A stretch of DNA of 64,000 nt from Winogradskyella epiphytica (GTDB taxonomy: Bacteria; Bacteroidota; Bacteroidia; Flavobacteriales; Flavobacteriaceae): NCBI RefSeq assembly GCF_003217215.1, contig NZ_QJTD01000001.1:1116001-1180000 (forward strand), written 5' to 3'. The notes beneath the pieces are model-generated. The model searched no databases, was not told the origin of the DNA, and saw only the letters and a program-made list of their open reading frames with translations. This document shows positions 36,521 to 44,226 of this stretch, one piece after another; the stretch's first letter is position 1, and the number at the start of each line of letters is the position of its first letter. The translations under genes and the position numbers were made by a program.

Positions 36521-38644
36521 CTATGCTTCTGCATAACTAGTAAAGCCATTGGCTATAACATTGTTGTACATACGTGTTATTTTATTAAGAGAAATAGGAT
36601 AAATTACTTTTGCTTCTATTTTATCGGTATTAGTAAATATGTCTCTTTTTTGTTCATCATTAAATGCTTTTGATAAATCTCGATCATAACATAAAGTGGC
36701 TAATACCTTTAAAACGCCTACTAATTTATTTCTGCTACCATGCAATTTTGGAAGTAATTTTTGCATAATTGCTACGTCAATTTTAAAGTTGTCATTTATT
36801 GGGTAAACATTAGAAAAGAGATCTATTTTCTTTAAATTAGGATTAATGCTTTCTATCTGCTCAAACAATGTTTGTATTTCACTAACTGTTCTATAACCAA
36901 ATTCAGCTCCTACATCTTGTAGTGCACTAAAAAATTCTTTTAATTCCGTATTTAATTTTTCAAGATTTTTATTTCTTGTTTTCTTTGTCTCTTCGTCTAT
37001 TTCTTCATTAGATTTCAAAACAAAATCTTTTCCAAATTGAGCTCCTAAACCTATTTTTGTTTCATCATCTAAAAGCTTCTTCATGTCTAGCGGAATCACA
37101 GATTCAAAATAATCATTCAAATCTGTATCGCTAACTCTAAACTCAATCACATTTGCTCTATCTAAAACCTTTGGGCTAAACATATACGTAGTTTCGTCTA
37201 TATTTACAGTGCCAATTACATATAAGTTCTTAGGCCAAGTAAGTGCATTTGGTACTTCAATTGCGTTTTCAAAGCCTTCAATGTCATTACTATTTAAATT
37301 AGTTTTTGTACTATGTAATTTAAATTCATTTTTAGATTCCATGACGCTTAAAAAGTCTGCAAAATAACGTTCTACATGACTTAAGTTCATTTCGTCTAGA
37401 ATGAGAAAATAAGGTTTATCCTTGTTGACTTCATTATTTGCTTCAATTAGTAATTTTAAAGCACCATTTTCTGGTAAAATATATTCTTTATTATCTAAAG
37501 CATTTACATAACCTAAAAGTGGCTCTCTATTAGTCCAATCTGCACCAACAGGTATTAACGTGTATTGTTCATCACTCTCACATATCCATTTTGCAAAAGC
37601 TTCTGCCAGTTTAGTTTTACCAGAACCAGACAAACCACTTAATAATACAAATGGTTTTGTTGTTAATGAGGCGATGTATCTTGTTATTAGTTCAGGTTTG
37701 TAGATTAAGCCTGAGTTTTTGCACGCTTCTTGAAAGGATTCAGAATCAAATTTTATTTGTGTTATTTTAGGTTTGCAATTTCCTTTTAAAGTTAGGATAA
37801 AGGTCTTGCCATCTTGTAGAAGTATGTAACTAGGAAATCTATTTTCGATGAAATTTTTTAAATTTTTGAAGGATAGATTGTATTCGCCATTTGCATTCCA
37901 CTGCGTTGTAAAATAGTAATACTTATCATCTTTAATATAAATTGGTTCTTCAAAAAATCGAATAGTATTTGCAGATGATAGTGATTCCTTATTTTGAGGT
38001 TTGTCAAATTTACCTATAAGATTTTTGAACCAATCATGGTCATAAATTATATACTCTTTTCCTTTTATAGTTGAATTCTTCGTTTGTGATTCACTCAATA
38101 CAGCTTCCCAATTATCTTTATAAAAATGTTTAAAAACCATTAATGAAAAATCTCTTATTGAATTTGAGGAAATTTGTGCTTCTTCACTTTCATTGGAAGT
38201 GACAGGTTTAAATTTATCAGTTAGTTCGTCAAGTTTAGTAATAGCAAGTTCTATTTTAGAAATTTCAAGATTAATATATTGTTCAGGGTCAATATCCTTT
38301 AAAAGTGGGGAATTTGCCCACATAATTATCTTACTCAAAGTAGTAAACATTGGTTTTGTTTGGACAGTTATTTGTGCATTTGCTGGACCATCATTAAAAA
38401 ATTGACTACCTAAATCTCTCCAATCTCGCTCAACATAACCTTCATGTCCTACAAATTCTGAAATATTATTTTTTATGTCTTTTAAACAATTCAAAAATGA
38501 GTCTAAACTCAAATTGAAGTATTTTTTATTTCCTCCTTTTCCCGAATTACTAAATGTAATATTACCACCTCTTTTTTCAAGTTCAGCTGTAAATTTCGAA
38601 TCGGTATTTTCAAATTGTGAAAAATCTAATAAATTATTTGTCAT
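36521..38644 (-). CDS. McrB-like AAA+ NTPase of a restriction system
   Basis: A 707-residue protein. The first 330 residues form an unrecognised region that may read the DNA target. The AAA+ motor follows: Walker A GLSGSGKTKLAEAF at about 337, Walker B FLILDEMNLSHVERYFADFL, and GTVNIDETTYMFSPKVLDRANVIEF, where NIDE corresponds to the McrB NTAD-type signature. McrB proteins form GTP- or ATP-dependent rings that load the McrC nuclease. Its start overlaps the methyltransferase end by 11 bases and the McrC-like gene follows closely, so the three are coupled. Confidence 0.87.
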   Translation of the reverse strand: MTNNLLDFSQFENTDSKFTAELEKRGGNITFSNSGKGGNKKYFNLSLDSFLNCLKDIKNNISEFVGHEGYVERDWRDLGSQFFNDGPANAQITVQTKPMFTTLSKIIMWANSPLLKDIDPEQYINLEISKIELAITKLDELTDKFKPVTSNESEEAQISSNSIRDFSLMVFKHFYKDNWEAVLSESQTKNSTIKGKEYIIYDHDWFKNLIGKFDKPQNKESLSSANTIRFFEEPIYIKDDKYYYFTTQWNANGEYNLSFKNLKNFIENRFPSYILLQDGKTFILTLKGNCKPKITQIKFDSESFQEACKNSGLIYKPELITRYIASLTTKPFVLLSGLSGSGKTKLAEAFAKWICESDEQYTLIPVGADWTNREPLLGYVNALDNKEYILPENGALKLLIEANNEVNKDKPYFLILDEMNLSHVERYFADFLSVMESKNEFKLHSTKTNLNSNDIEGFENAIEVPNALTWPKNLYVIGTVNIDETTYMFSPKVLDRANVIEFRVSDTDLNDYFESVIPLDMKKLLDDETKIGLGAQFGKDFVLKSNEEIDEETKKTRNKNLEKLNTELKEFFSALQDVGAEFGYRTVSEIQTLFEQIESINPNLKKIDLFSNVYPINDNFKIDVAIMQKLLPKLHGSRNKLVGVLKVLATLCYDRDLSKAFNDEQKRDIFTNTDKIEAKVIYPISLNKITRMYNNVIANGFTSYAEA

Positions 38645-39737
38645 TATTTAATAATTGTTTTAAAATTTCATTCGTAAGTGTTTTTACAACTGGAACGGAA
38701 ACACTATTTCCAAATTGCTTATATGCTTGATTGTCTGAAACAGGTATTTTATACCAATCATTTATAGGATATCCTTGCAACCTTGCTGCTTCTATAGGGT
38801 GAAGTTTTCTAGGTCTATCATCTCTATCTTTTATGTTTTTCTGCTCAATAAGTATTTCACTTCCATCTTTATAATATCTAGCTGAAATAGTACTTGTGTA
38901 TTTTGAGGTTTTGTTAAATAAAGAGTATCCAAAACCATTACCTTTAATTGCATGTTCTCTTTTCCTTCTTTTGTGACCTGTCCATAACTTATCTGAAATT
39001 GTATAAGTTTTATTAGCTTTCAGTTCTAGCTTTTTTAGTTGAGTGTTTGTAAGAAGAATATCCCCAAGTTTTGTTTTTTTTGCTAGTTCTTCGCGTTTAC
39101 TTTTATCAAATATTACTTTGTTCTCTTCATCTAAACCAAATGGAAAATTAAATTCTTTTGCTTTTATTTGCTTTTTATGCCAAGCCACAATAAAAATTCT
39201 TTCTCTGTTTTGAGGAACTCCAAAATATTTGCTATTAAGTATCTCAGAGCTAACATGGTAGTCCATTCTATTTAGAATTCTTTCAATAGTTTCAAAGGTT
39301 TTGCCTTTGTCATGGTTTTTAAAACCTTTTACGTTTTCTAATAAAATTACCTTAGGGACTTTTACAGTTTTATCTTTTTTATTAGCTTTAATTTTGGAGT
39401 GTATAATCTCTTGAATATTAAAAAACAATGTGCCACGAGTATCTTCGAATCCTTTTTTTAATCCTGCGTTAGAGAAAGGTTGACATGGAAATCCTGCACA
39501 TAAAATATCGAATTCAGGAATTTCATTGTAGTTCAATTCTGGGTCTGTTATATCAATATTGAAATTTCCATTCTTAAAAATTTCAGGAGATATTTCTTTA
39601 AAATTTTCCTCATAAGTAATTCTCGCAAACTTGTCCAATTCTGAAGCAAAAACACATTCTCCTCCATTTTCATGCATAGCTATGTGAAAACCACCAATTC
39701 CAGCAAAAAGGTCAATAAACTTAAATTTATTTTTCAT
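38634..39737 (-). CDS. DNA (cytosine-5) methyltransferase of the restriction operon
   Basis: A 367-residue C5-methyltransferase with the conserved motifs in order: I DLFAGIGGFHIAMHE, IV AGFPCQPFSN with catalytic C85, VI LLENVKGF, VIII QNRERIFIVAW, a variable target-recognition region (about 215-300), and X QAYKQFGNSVSVPVV. It transfers a methyl group from SAM to C5 of cytosine and should protect the host from the McrBC-type subunits. The start overlaps the HTH gene by 11 bases. The target sequence cannot be read from the protein. Confidence 0.92.
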   Translation of the reverse strand: MKNKFKFIDLFAGIGGFHIAMHENGGECVFASELDKFARITYEENFKEISPEIFKNGNFNIDITDPELNYNEIPEFDILCAGFPCQPFSNAGLKKGFEDTRGTLFFNIQEIIHSKIKANKKDKTVKVPKVILLENVKGFKNHDKGKTFETIERILNRMDYHVSSEILNSKYFGVPQNRERIFIVAWHKKQIKAKEFNFPFGLDEENKVIFDKSKREELAKKTKLGDILLTNTQLKKLELKANKTYTISDKLWTGHKRRKREHAIKGNGFGYSLFNKTSKYTSTISARYYKDGSEILIEQKNIKDRDDRPRKLHPIEAARLQGYPINDWYKIPVSDNQAYKQFGNSVSVPVVKTLTNEILKQLLNNDK

Positions 39738-39954
39738 CTAGGAACACTTTATCATTAAAAAAAGTTCCAAAGTTTGATTCTAGAGCGTGAATTATTCTCT
39801 CTAAGACCCTAACGGTTACATTTCGTTTTCCCGTTTCTACGCCAGTAATATAGGTTCTATCAACATTAGCCCTGTGCGCCAAAGCTTCTTGCGATAGGTT
39901 TTGGATTTTTCTAAGTGCAAGTATGCGCTTGCCAATTTTTTTGTTAATACTCAT
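39727..39954 (-). CDS. XRE-family controller (C) protein of the restriction operon
   Basis: A 75-residue single-domain HTH regulator (GKRILALRKIQNLSQEALAHRANVDRTYITGVETGKRNV). The RTYITGVETGKRN stretch is the recognition-helix pattern of controller proteins in type II restriction-modification systems. These dimers bind a C-box, first activating and then repressing their own operon, which delays restriction until methylation is in place. It is first in the operon, 11 bases overlapping the methyltransferase, with a C-box-like operator upstream. Confidence 0.85.
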   Translation of the reverse strand: MSINKKIGKRILALRKIQNLSQEALAHRANVDRTYITGVETGKRNVTVRVLERIIHALESNFGTFFNDKVFLDEK

Positions 39955-39977
39955 ATAATTTGAAAAAAATATAAAAT

Positions 39978-40008
39978 CAAATTTAGTCTGATGTTGTGTT
40001 TATTACAA
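39978..40008 (-). promoter_or_regulatory. Promoter of the C-protein/restriction operon (TTG-N20-TAAATTTG)
   Basis: On the minus strand TTG (40008-40006), a 20-base spacer and TAAATTTG (39985-39978) match the Bacteroidota promoter. The start codon at 39954 lies 23 bases past the -7 box. An inverted repeat GTTGT/ACAAC covers the spacer and the -33 element. Confidence 0.7.
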
Positions 40009-40010
40009 CG

Positions 40011-40021
40011 GACTATGAGTC
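40011..40021 (-). promoter_or_regulatory. C-box-like operator GACTCATAGTC
   Basis: On the minus strand GACTCATAGTC (plus-strand GACTATGAGTC) fits the GACT-N3-AGTC dyad known for C-protein operators. It ends two bases upstream of the -33 element, the position expected for an activating site. A lone GACT half-site touches the -7 box. Confidence 0.65.
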
Positions 40022-40261
40022 ACCTTTTAATAAAGTTTAGTTTTGTTAATTTTGTGGCAAAATGCAGTGTCAGGCCTTGTCTTTGTGATTTTCTATTTCA
40101 TTTAATCAGCAAAAGAGCATGATGTAGTATATTAAAAGAAGTATAAGTAGTAAGTTTTTCAAATTTTAAGTGTTAAACGCATGAAAACATTAATTTTTTT
40201 TCAAATTAAAAAGTGAGGTAACTATAGTTTCAAAATTATTCACCATATTTATTTGCGTTAG

Positions 40262-40340
40262 GGAAAGTAGTGGAAAGCAGACAGTGAGGTAAGAACGAGG
40301 TCTTGCAACGGATAGCCTGACCTTTCTAGGGTACCGTCCA
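40262..40340. ncRNA. Candidate structured element 3' of polA
   Basis: This non-coding segment holds GAACGAGGTCTTGCAACGGA followed by TAGCCTGACC and GGTACCGTCC. ACGGATAGCCT can pair with AGGGTACCGT (40308-40337, one bulge and one mismatch), and AGGTC pairs with GACCT. From memory, AACGGATAGCC(T/C)GACC-type blocks recur between genes in flavobacterial genomes, so this may be a repeated structured RNA or terminator element. The strand is uncertain. The rest of the gap 40022-40261 shows no gene. Confidence 0.4.
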
Positions 40341-40351
40341 AAATATTAGAT

Positions 40352-43216
40352 TTAATGCGCCTCCAACCAATTCACTCCTACATCCATTTCTACATCTAAA
40401 GGAACATCTAGGGTAAAGGCATTTTCCATTTCGGTTTTAATCAGCGTTTTCATGGTTTCCAGTTCTGGTTTATACACATCAAAAACCAATTCATCATGTA
40501 CTTGTAAAAGCATTTTGGTTTTATAATTGCCAGCTTCTAGCTTATTATAAATATGAATCATGGCAACCTTAATAATATCTGCGGCACTTCCTTGTATGGG
40601 TGCGTTTACCGCATTACGCTCGGCAGCACCACGAACTACAGCATTTCTAGAGTTAATATCTTTTAAATAACGCCTTCTGTCTAAAACCGTTTTTACATAG
40701 CCATGATCTCTAGCAAAATCCACTTGCTTACTGATATAAGCTTTTAGTTTCGGATAGGTCTCGTAATAAGTGTCAATCAAATCTTTGGCTTCGCTACGCG
40801 ATAAATCGGTTTGGTTGCTTAGTCCGAAAGCAGAAACCCCATAGATAATTCCGAAGTTTACCGTTTTGGCATTACTACGTTGCTCTCTGGTAACTTCGGC
40901 CAAAGGCACATTAAACACCTTAGAAGCGGTAGAGGCGTGAATATCTTCACCATTCTTAAAGGCTTCAATCATGGTTTCCTCTTCGCTTAAAGCGGCTATT
41001 ATACGTAATTCTATCTGCGAATAATCGGCAGCGAGCAAGGTGTATTCTTCACTTCTTGGGATAAAGGCCTTTCTAACTTGTCTGCCACGTTCCGTACGAA
41101 TCGGAATGTTTTGTAAATTAGGATTGTTACTACTTAAACGTCCCGTCGCTGCAACCGTTTGCATATAATCGGTATGAACGCGTCCTGTCAAAGCTTCAAC
41201 CTGAAGTGGTAAAGCATCAACATAAGTACTCTTCAATTTAGCCAGTCCTCGGTATTCTAAAATATGTCGAATAATCTCGTGGTCTTTGGCCAGGTAAGAT
41301 AAAATATCTTCTCCTGTGGCATACTGACCGGTTTTGGTCTTTTTAGGCTTATCTACCAATTTCATCTTCTCAAACAACACAATACCCAACTGCTTTGGTG
41401 AAGCAATATTGAACTCTTCGCCTGCAGCTTCGTAAATGCTCTTTTCAAGATGGGCAATATCGTTATTAAGTGCCTCTGATAACGAATTTAAAAAGTAGGT
41501 GTCTAAATTAATCCCTTCCAACTCCATAGCGGCTAACACACGTAACAGCGGAATTTCAATCTCATCAAATAACTTCTGCGTATTGGCTTCGCCTAACTCC
41601 TTTTCAAAATGTTCTTTGAGCTGAAGTGTGATATCGGCATCTTCTACCGCATATTCGGTTTGTTGCTCTAAAGGCACCTCTCGCATAGACAATTGATTCT
41701 TGCCTTTTTTGCCGAGTAAGTCCGTAATAGGAATTGGTGTATAGTTTAAATAGGTTTCTGCCAATACATCCATATTGTGTCGCATATCTGGATTAATCAA
41801 ATAATGCGCTAACATCGTGTCGAAGAGTTTTCCCTTCACTTTAATATTATACTTGGCGAGAACTTTAATATCGTATTTTAAATTTTGGCCGACTTTCTCA
41901 ATGGCTTCACTTTCGAAAAATGGTCGTAAAACTTCAATTAATTCTTGGGCTTCATCGCGGTCTTCAGGGAAAGGCACATAAAAACCTTTGCCCACTTCCC
42001 ATGAAAAAGCAATACCCACCAATTCGGCCGTAAGCGGATTAAGTCCTGTGGTTTCCGTATCAAAACATACCGAAGTTTGATTCATTAAATTCTTAACAAA
42101 TAAGGTCGTTGCCATGCCTGAAGCGACACTTTGATAAAAATGAGATGTGGTTTCGGCGGTTTTACGGGTGAATTCTGAAACCGTGTCAGCACCTGGTGCA
42201 CTAGCATCCGGACTTCCGAAAAGCGAAAACTGACCTTCTCCGGCTTTAGAACTTGAACTTGAGGTTGAAGCTGAGGTTGAAGTCGAACTTGAACTTGTGG
42301 TTGTAGCCGATGCCGAAGAGGCTTCGTCTCTATCTACAGCAAAAGTCTTATTGAAATTATCAATTAATCGTCGGAATTCTAATTCTTGAAAAATCTCAGT
42401 CACCTTCGGAATGTCTGGTTCAGATAATTCAAAGTCTTTAGCGCAAAACTCCACAGGAACATCTAGCATAATAGTGGCTAATTGCTTAGAAAGTAAGCCC
42501 AGCTCTTTATTGGCTTCAATCTTTTCCTTCATTTTTCCTTTGAGCTGATCGGTACTCGCTAAAAGGTTCTCCATACTGCCAAACTGCTTGAGAAACTTCT
42601 TTGCGGTTTTTTCACCCACACCAGGGAGTCCTGGAATATTATCGGAAGAATCACCCATCATCCCCAAGAAATCAATCACCTGTAAAGGATCTTCTACTTC
42701 AAACTTCTTTTGAACTTCAGGAATACCCCAAGTTTCATAACCTCCTCCAAAAACAGGGCGGTACATAAACGTGTTCTCTGTGACCAATTGGGCAAAGTCC
42801 TTATCCGGAGTCACCATATAGGTTTTAAAACCTTCTTTTTCGGCTTGTCGCGATAAAGTTCCAATCACATCATCGGCTTCATAACCTTCCTTCACCATGA
42901 TAGGAATATGCATGGCTTTCAAAATCTCCATAATATACGGAACAGCCGTTTTTATACCTTCAGGAGTTTCATCTCGGTTCGCTTTATAGGCTTCAAACAT
43001 CTCCACCCTATCGGCACTTCCGCCTTTGTCAAAACAAACTGCCAAATGATCTGGGCGTTCGCGTTTTATCACATCTAAAAGCGAATTCATAAAGCCCATA
43101 ATGGCTGAGGTATCTTCTCCTTTAGAGTTAATTCTTGGATTTTTTATAAAAGCGTAGTAACCACGGAAAATAAGAGCGTAAGCATCTACTAAAAAAAGAC
43201 GTTTTTGGTCTGACAT
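40352..43216 (-). CDS. polA: DNA polymerase I
   Basis: A 954-residue family A polymerase with all three domains. The 5'-3' exonuclease is at the N-terminus (FLVDAYALIFRGYYAF, VTPDKDFAQLV, GLPGVGEKTA). The 3'-5' exonuclease starts near 380 (CFDTETTGLNP, GQNLKYDIKVL, HNMDVLAETYL, YAVEDADIT). The polymerase has motif A LLAADYSQIELRI, motif B RSNAKTVNFGIIYG and motif C LQVHDELVFD. Between the first two domains, near residues 300-330, is a Ser/Thr/Ala-rich linker encoded by short DNA repeats. It acts in Okazaki fragment processing and repair. Confidence 0.97.
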   Translation of the reverse strand: MSDQKRLFLVDAYALIFRGYYAFIKNPRINSKGEDTSAIMGFMNSLLDVIKRERPDHLAVCFDKGGSADRVEMFEAYKANRDETPEGIKTAVPYIMEILKAMHIPIMVKEGYEADDVIGTLSRQAEKEGFKTYMVTPDKDFAQLVTENTFMYRPVFGGGYETWGIPEVQKKFEVEDPLQVIDFLGMMGDSSDNIPGLPGVGEKTAKKFLKQFGSMENLLASTDQLKGKMKEKIEANKELGLLSKQLATIMLDVPVEFCAKDFELSEPDIPKVTEIFQELEFRRLIDNFNKTFAVDRDEASSASATTTSSSSTSTSASTSSSSSKAGEGQFSLFGSPDASAPGADTVSEFTRKTAETTSHFYQSVASGMATTLFVKNLMNQTSVCFDTETTGLNPLTAELVGIAFSWEVGKGFYVPFPEDRDEAQELIEVLRPFFESEAIEKVGQNLKYDIKVLAKYNIKVKGKLFDTMLAHYLINPDMRHNMDVLAETYLNYTPIPITDLLGKKGKNQLSMREVPLEQQTEYAVEDADITLQLKEHFEKELGEANTQKLFDEIEIPLLRVLAAMELEGINLDTYFLNSLSEALNNDIAHLEKSIYEAAGEEFNIASPKQLGIVLFEKMKLVDKPKKTKTGQYATGEDILSYLAKDHEIIRHILEYRGLAKLKSTYVDALPLQVEALTGRVHTDYMQTVAATGRLSSNNPNLQNIPIRTERGRQVRKAFIPRSEEYTLLAADYSQIELRIIAALSEEETMIEAFKNGEDIHASTASKVFNVPLAEVTREQRSNAKTVNFGIIYGVSAFGLSNQTDLSRSEAKDLIDTYYETYPKLKAYISKQVDFARDHGYVKTVLDRRRYLKDINSRNAVVRGAAERNAVNAPIQGSAADIIKVAMIHIYNKLEAGNYKTKMLLQVHDELVFDVYKPELETMKTLIKTEMENAFTLDVPLDVEMDVGVNWLEAH

Positions 43217-43381
43217 TGTATAAGTTTTGAAAGGATTTCAAAGCTACGAAAAACTTATTAGACCTTTAGAATTTTTGAAGGCTTCACTGCGATTTATTTA
43301 ATTCCTTTATATGAAAAACATAAGCTGATTTTTGAAGGTGTTTTTGCCAATATTGTGATGCTTTAATTGAGAAGGCCTAAT

Positions 43382-43502
43382 CTTCCATAGATACTCCATA
43401 GATACTCCATAGATACTCCATGGATACTCCATGGATACTTCATGGATACTTCATGGTGACTCTGAGGTGACTCCGAAGTGACTCCGAAGTGACTCCGAAT
43501 AA
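43382..43502. repeat. 11-bp minisatellite, 11 graded units
   Basis: Eleven consecutive 11-base units change stepwise: CTTCCATAGAT, ACTCCATAGAT (twice), ACTCCATGGAT (twice), ACTTCATGGAT, ACTTCATGGTG, ACTCTGAGGTG, ACTCCGAAGTG (twice), ACTCCGAATAA. Neighbouring units are most alike, as expected from local duplication. Because 11 is not a multiple of 3, and the frame that crosses it gives low-complexity sequence, I take it as non-coding. Apart from this array and a terminator, the gap 43217-43680 holds nothing I can identify. Confidence 0.9.
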
Positions 43503-43622
43503 GGAAAAAATGGAATGTGTTGAAAAAATAGGAGAAACGGCCGCTGTATTTTAACCCATATCTTCGGAAGAATTGCAAATGAATACTTTCATAATTAATG
43601 AAGAGTGAAATGGCCTTTAAAT

Positions 43623-43656
43623 AAAAAAGCCGAAACTCAAGTTCCGGCTTTTTTGT
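43623..43656 (-). terminator. Rho-independent terminator of the small secreted protein gene
   Basis: On the minus strand AAAAAAGCCGGAAC pairs with GTTTCGGCTTTTTT (one mismatch) around a 4-base loop and ends in a T run. It begins 25 bases after the stop. Confidence 0.85.
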
Positions 43657-43680
43657 CTAAAATATAGGGTGTATCGCTTA

Positions 43681-43941
43681 TTAACAAAGCTTCGTAGTTT
43701 TTACTTTAATCTGAAGGCTTTTTCTATAAGCTTTAATACTGATAATCTCATTACTCTTTTTACGATTCATCCTTAAAATTTTCGCCTTAACTTCAGCAGA
43801 AATACGAACTGGTTCAAGCTCTAATTTTTCTGATGTCGTTGTTTCATTAAGTTCAGTATCATTGGCGTTTACAACTTCCTCCTGAGCGTAGGCTCCTAGT
43901 GAAAGCGTTAAAAATAATATGATAATTAAACTTTTTTTCAT
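43681..43941 (-). CDS. Small secreted hypothetical protein
   Basis: An 86-residue protein with signal peptide MKKSLIIILFLTLSLGAYAQ. After cleavage about 66 residues remain: an acidic, Thr-rich first half (NDTELNETTTSEKLELEP) and a strongly basic second half (KILRMNRKKSNEIISIKAYRKSLQIKVKTTK) ending in LC. I recognise no family. It has its own terminator and no operon partner. The periplasm or outer surface is likely. Confidence 0.6.
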   Translation of the reverse strand: MKKSLIIILFLTLSLGAYAQEEVVNANDTELNETTTSEKLELEPVRISAEVKAKILRMNRKKSNEIISIKAYRKSLQIKVKTTKLC

Positions 43942-44060
43942 AATCAGAAATTGGTATTTTGTTTTAACTTCGACTCAAAGAAACAATAGATAGAATAGAT
44001 ACAAGAATAATTTAGATGAAACCATTCGATAAACGGTTAAGGGGAACTACCTCGTAAAAA

Positions 44061-44226
44061 ATATCGATGAAATGCACAAAATGGCTTGATGGCCCTTTAA
44101 ATACATAGATAGATTTGATGAATGATCAATTCAAAAGCTTGAAAACTAGAGTTTAGCAGAAGGTGTCGACGAAATACATAAGATGAGCCAATAAGGCTTA
44201 TAAATAGTGATAAATTATGAATGATT
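44061..44226 (+). repeat. Degenerate duplicated leader upstream of the aldehyde dehydrogenase gene
   Basis: Segment 44061-44126 and segment 44163-44226 are related over their whole length at an offset of 99-102 bases, including ATCGATGAAATGCACAAAATG versus GTCGACGAAATACATAAGATG and a shared ATGAATGAT. The second ATGAATGAT is the gene start; the first opens a 12-codon frame ending in TAG. A weaker third relative may begin near 43970 and includes an ATG at 44016 opening a 13-codon frame. Confidence 0.5.

Noticed and set aside
34145-38644. Stand-alone type IV McrBC system
   Set aside because: The overlap with a cognate m5C methyltransferase and a C protein, plus a C-box operator, fits a type II-like system better; homology search would settle it.
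43382-43502. CRISPR array
   Set aside because: The units are 11 bases long, contiguous and graded, with no spacers.
43363-43578. 71-residue reading frame across the minisatellite
   Set aside because: It follows the non-triplet repeat and gives low-complexity sequence with no signal or family likeness.
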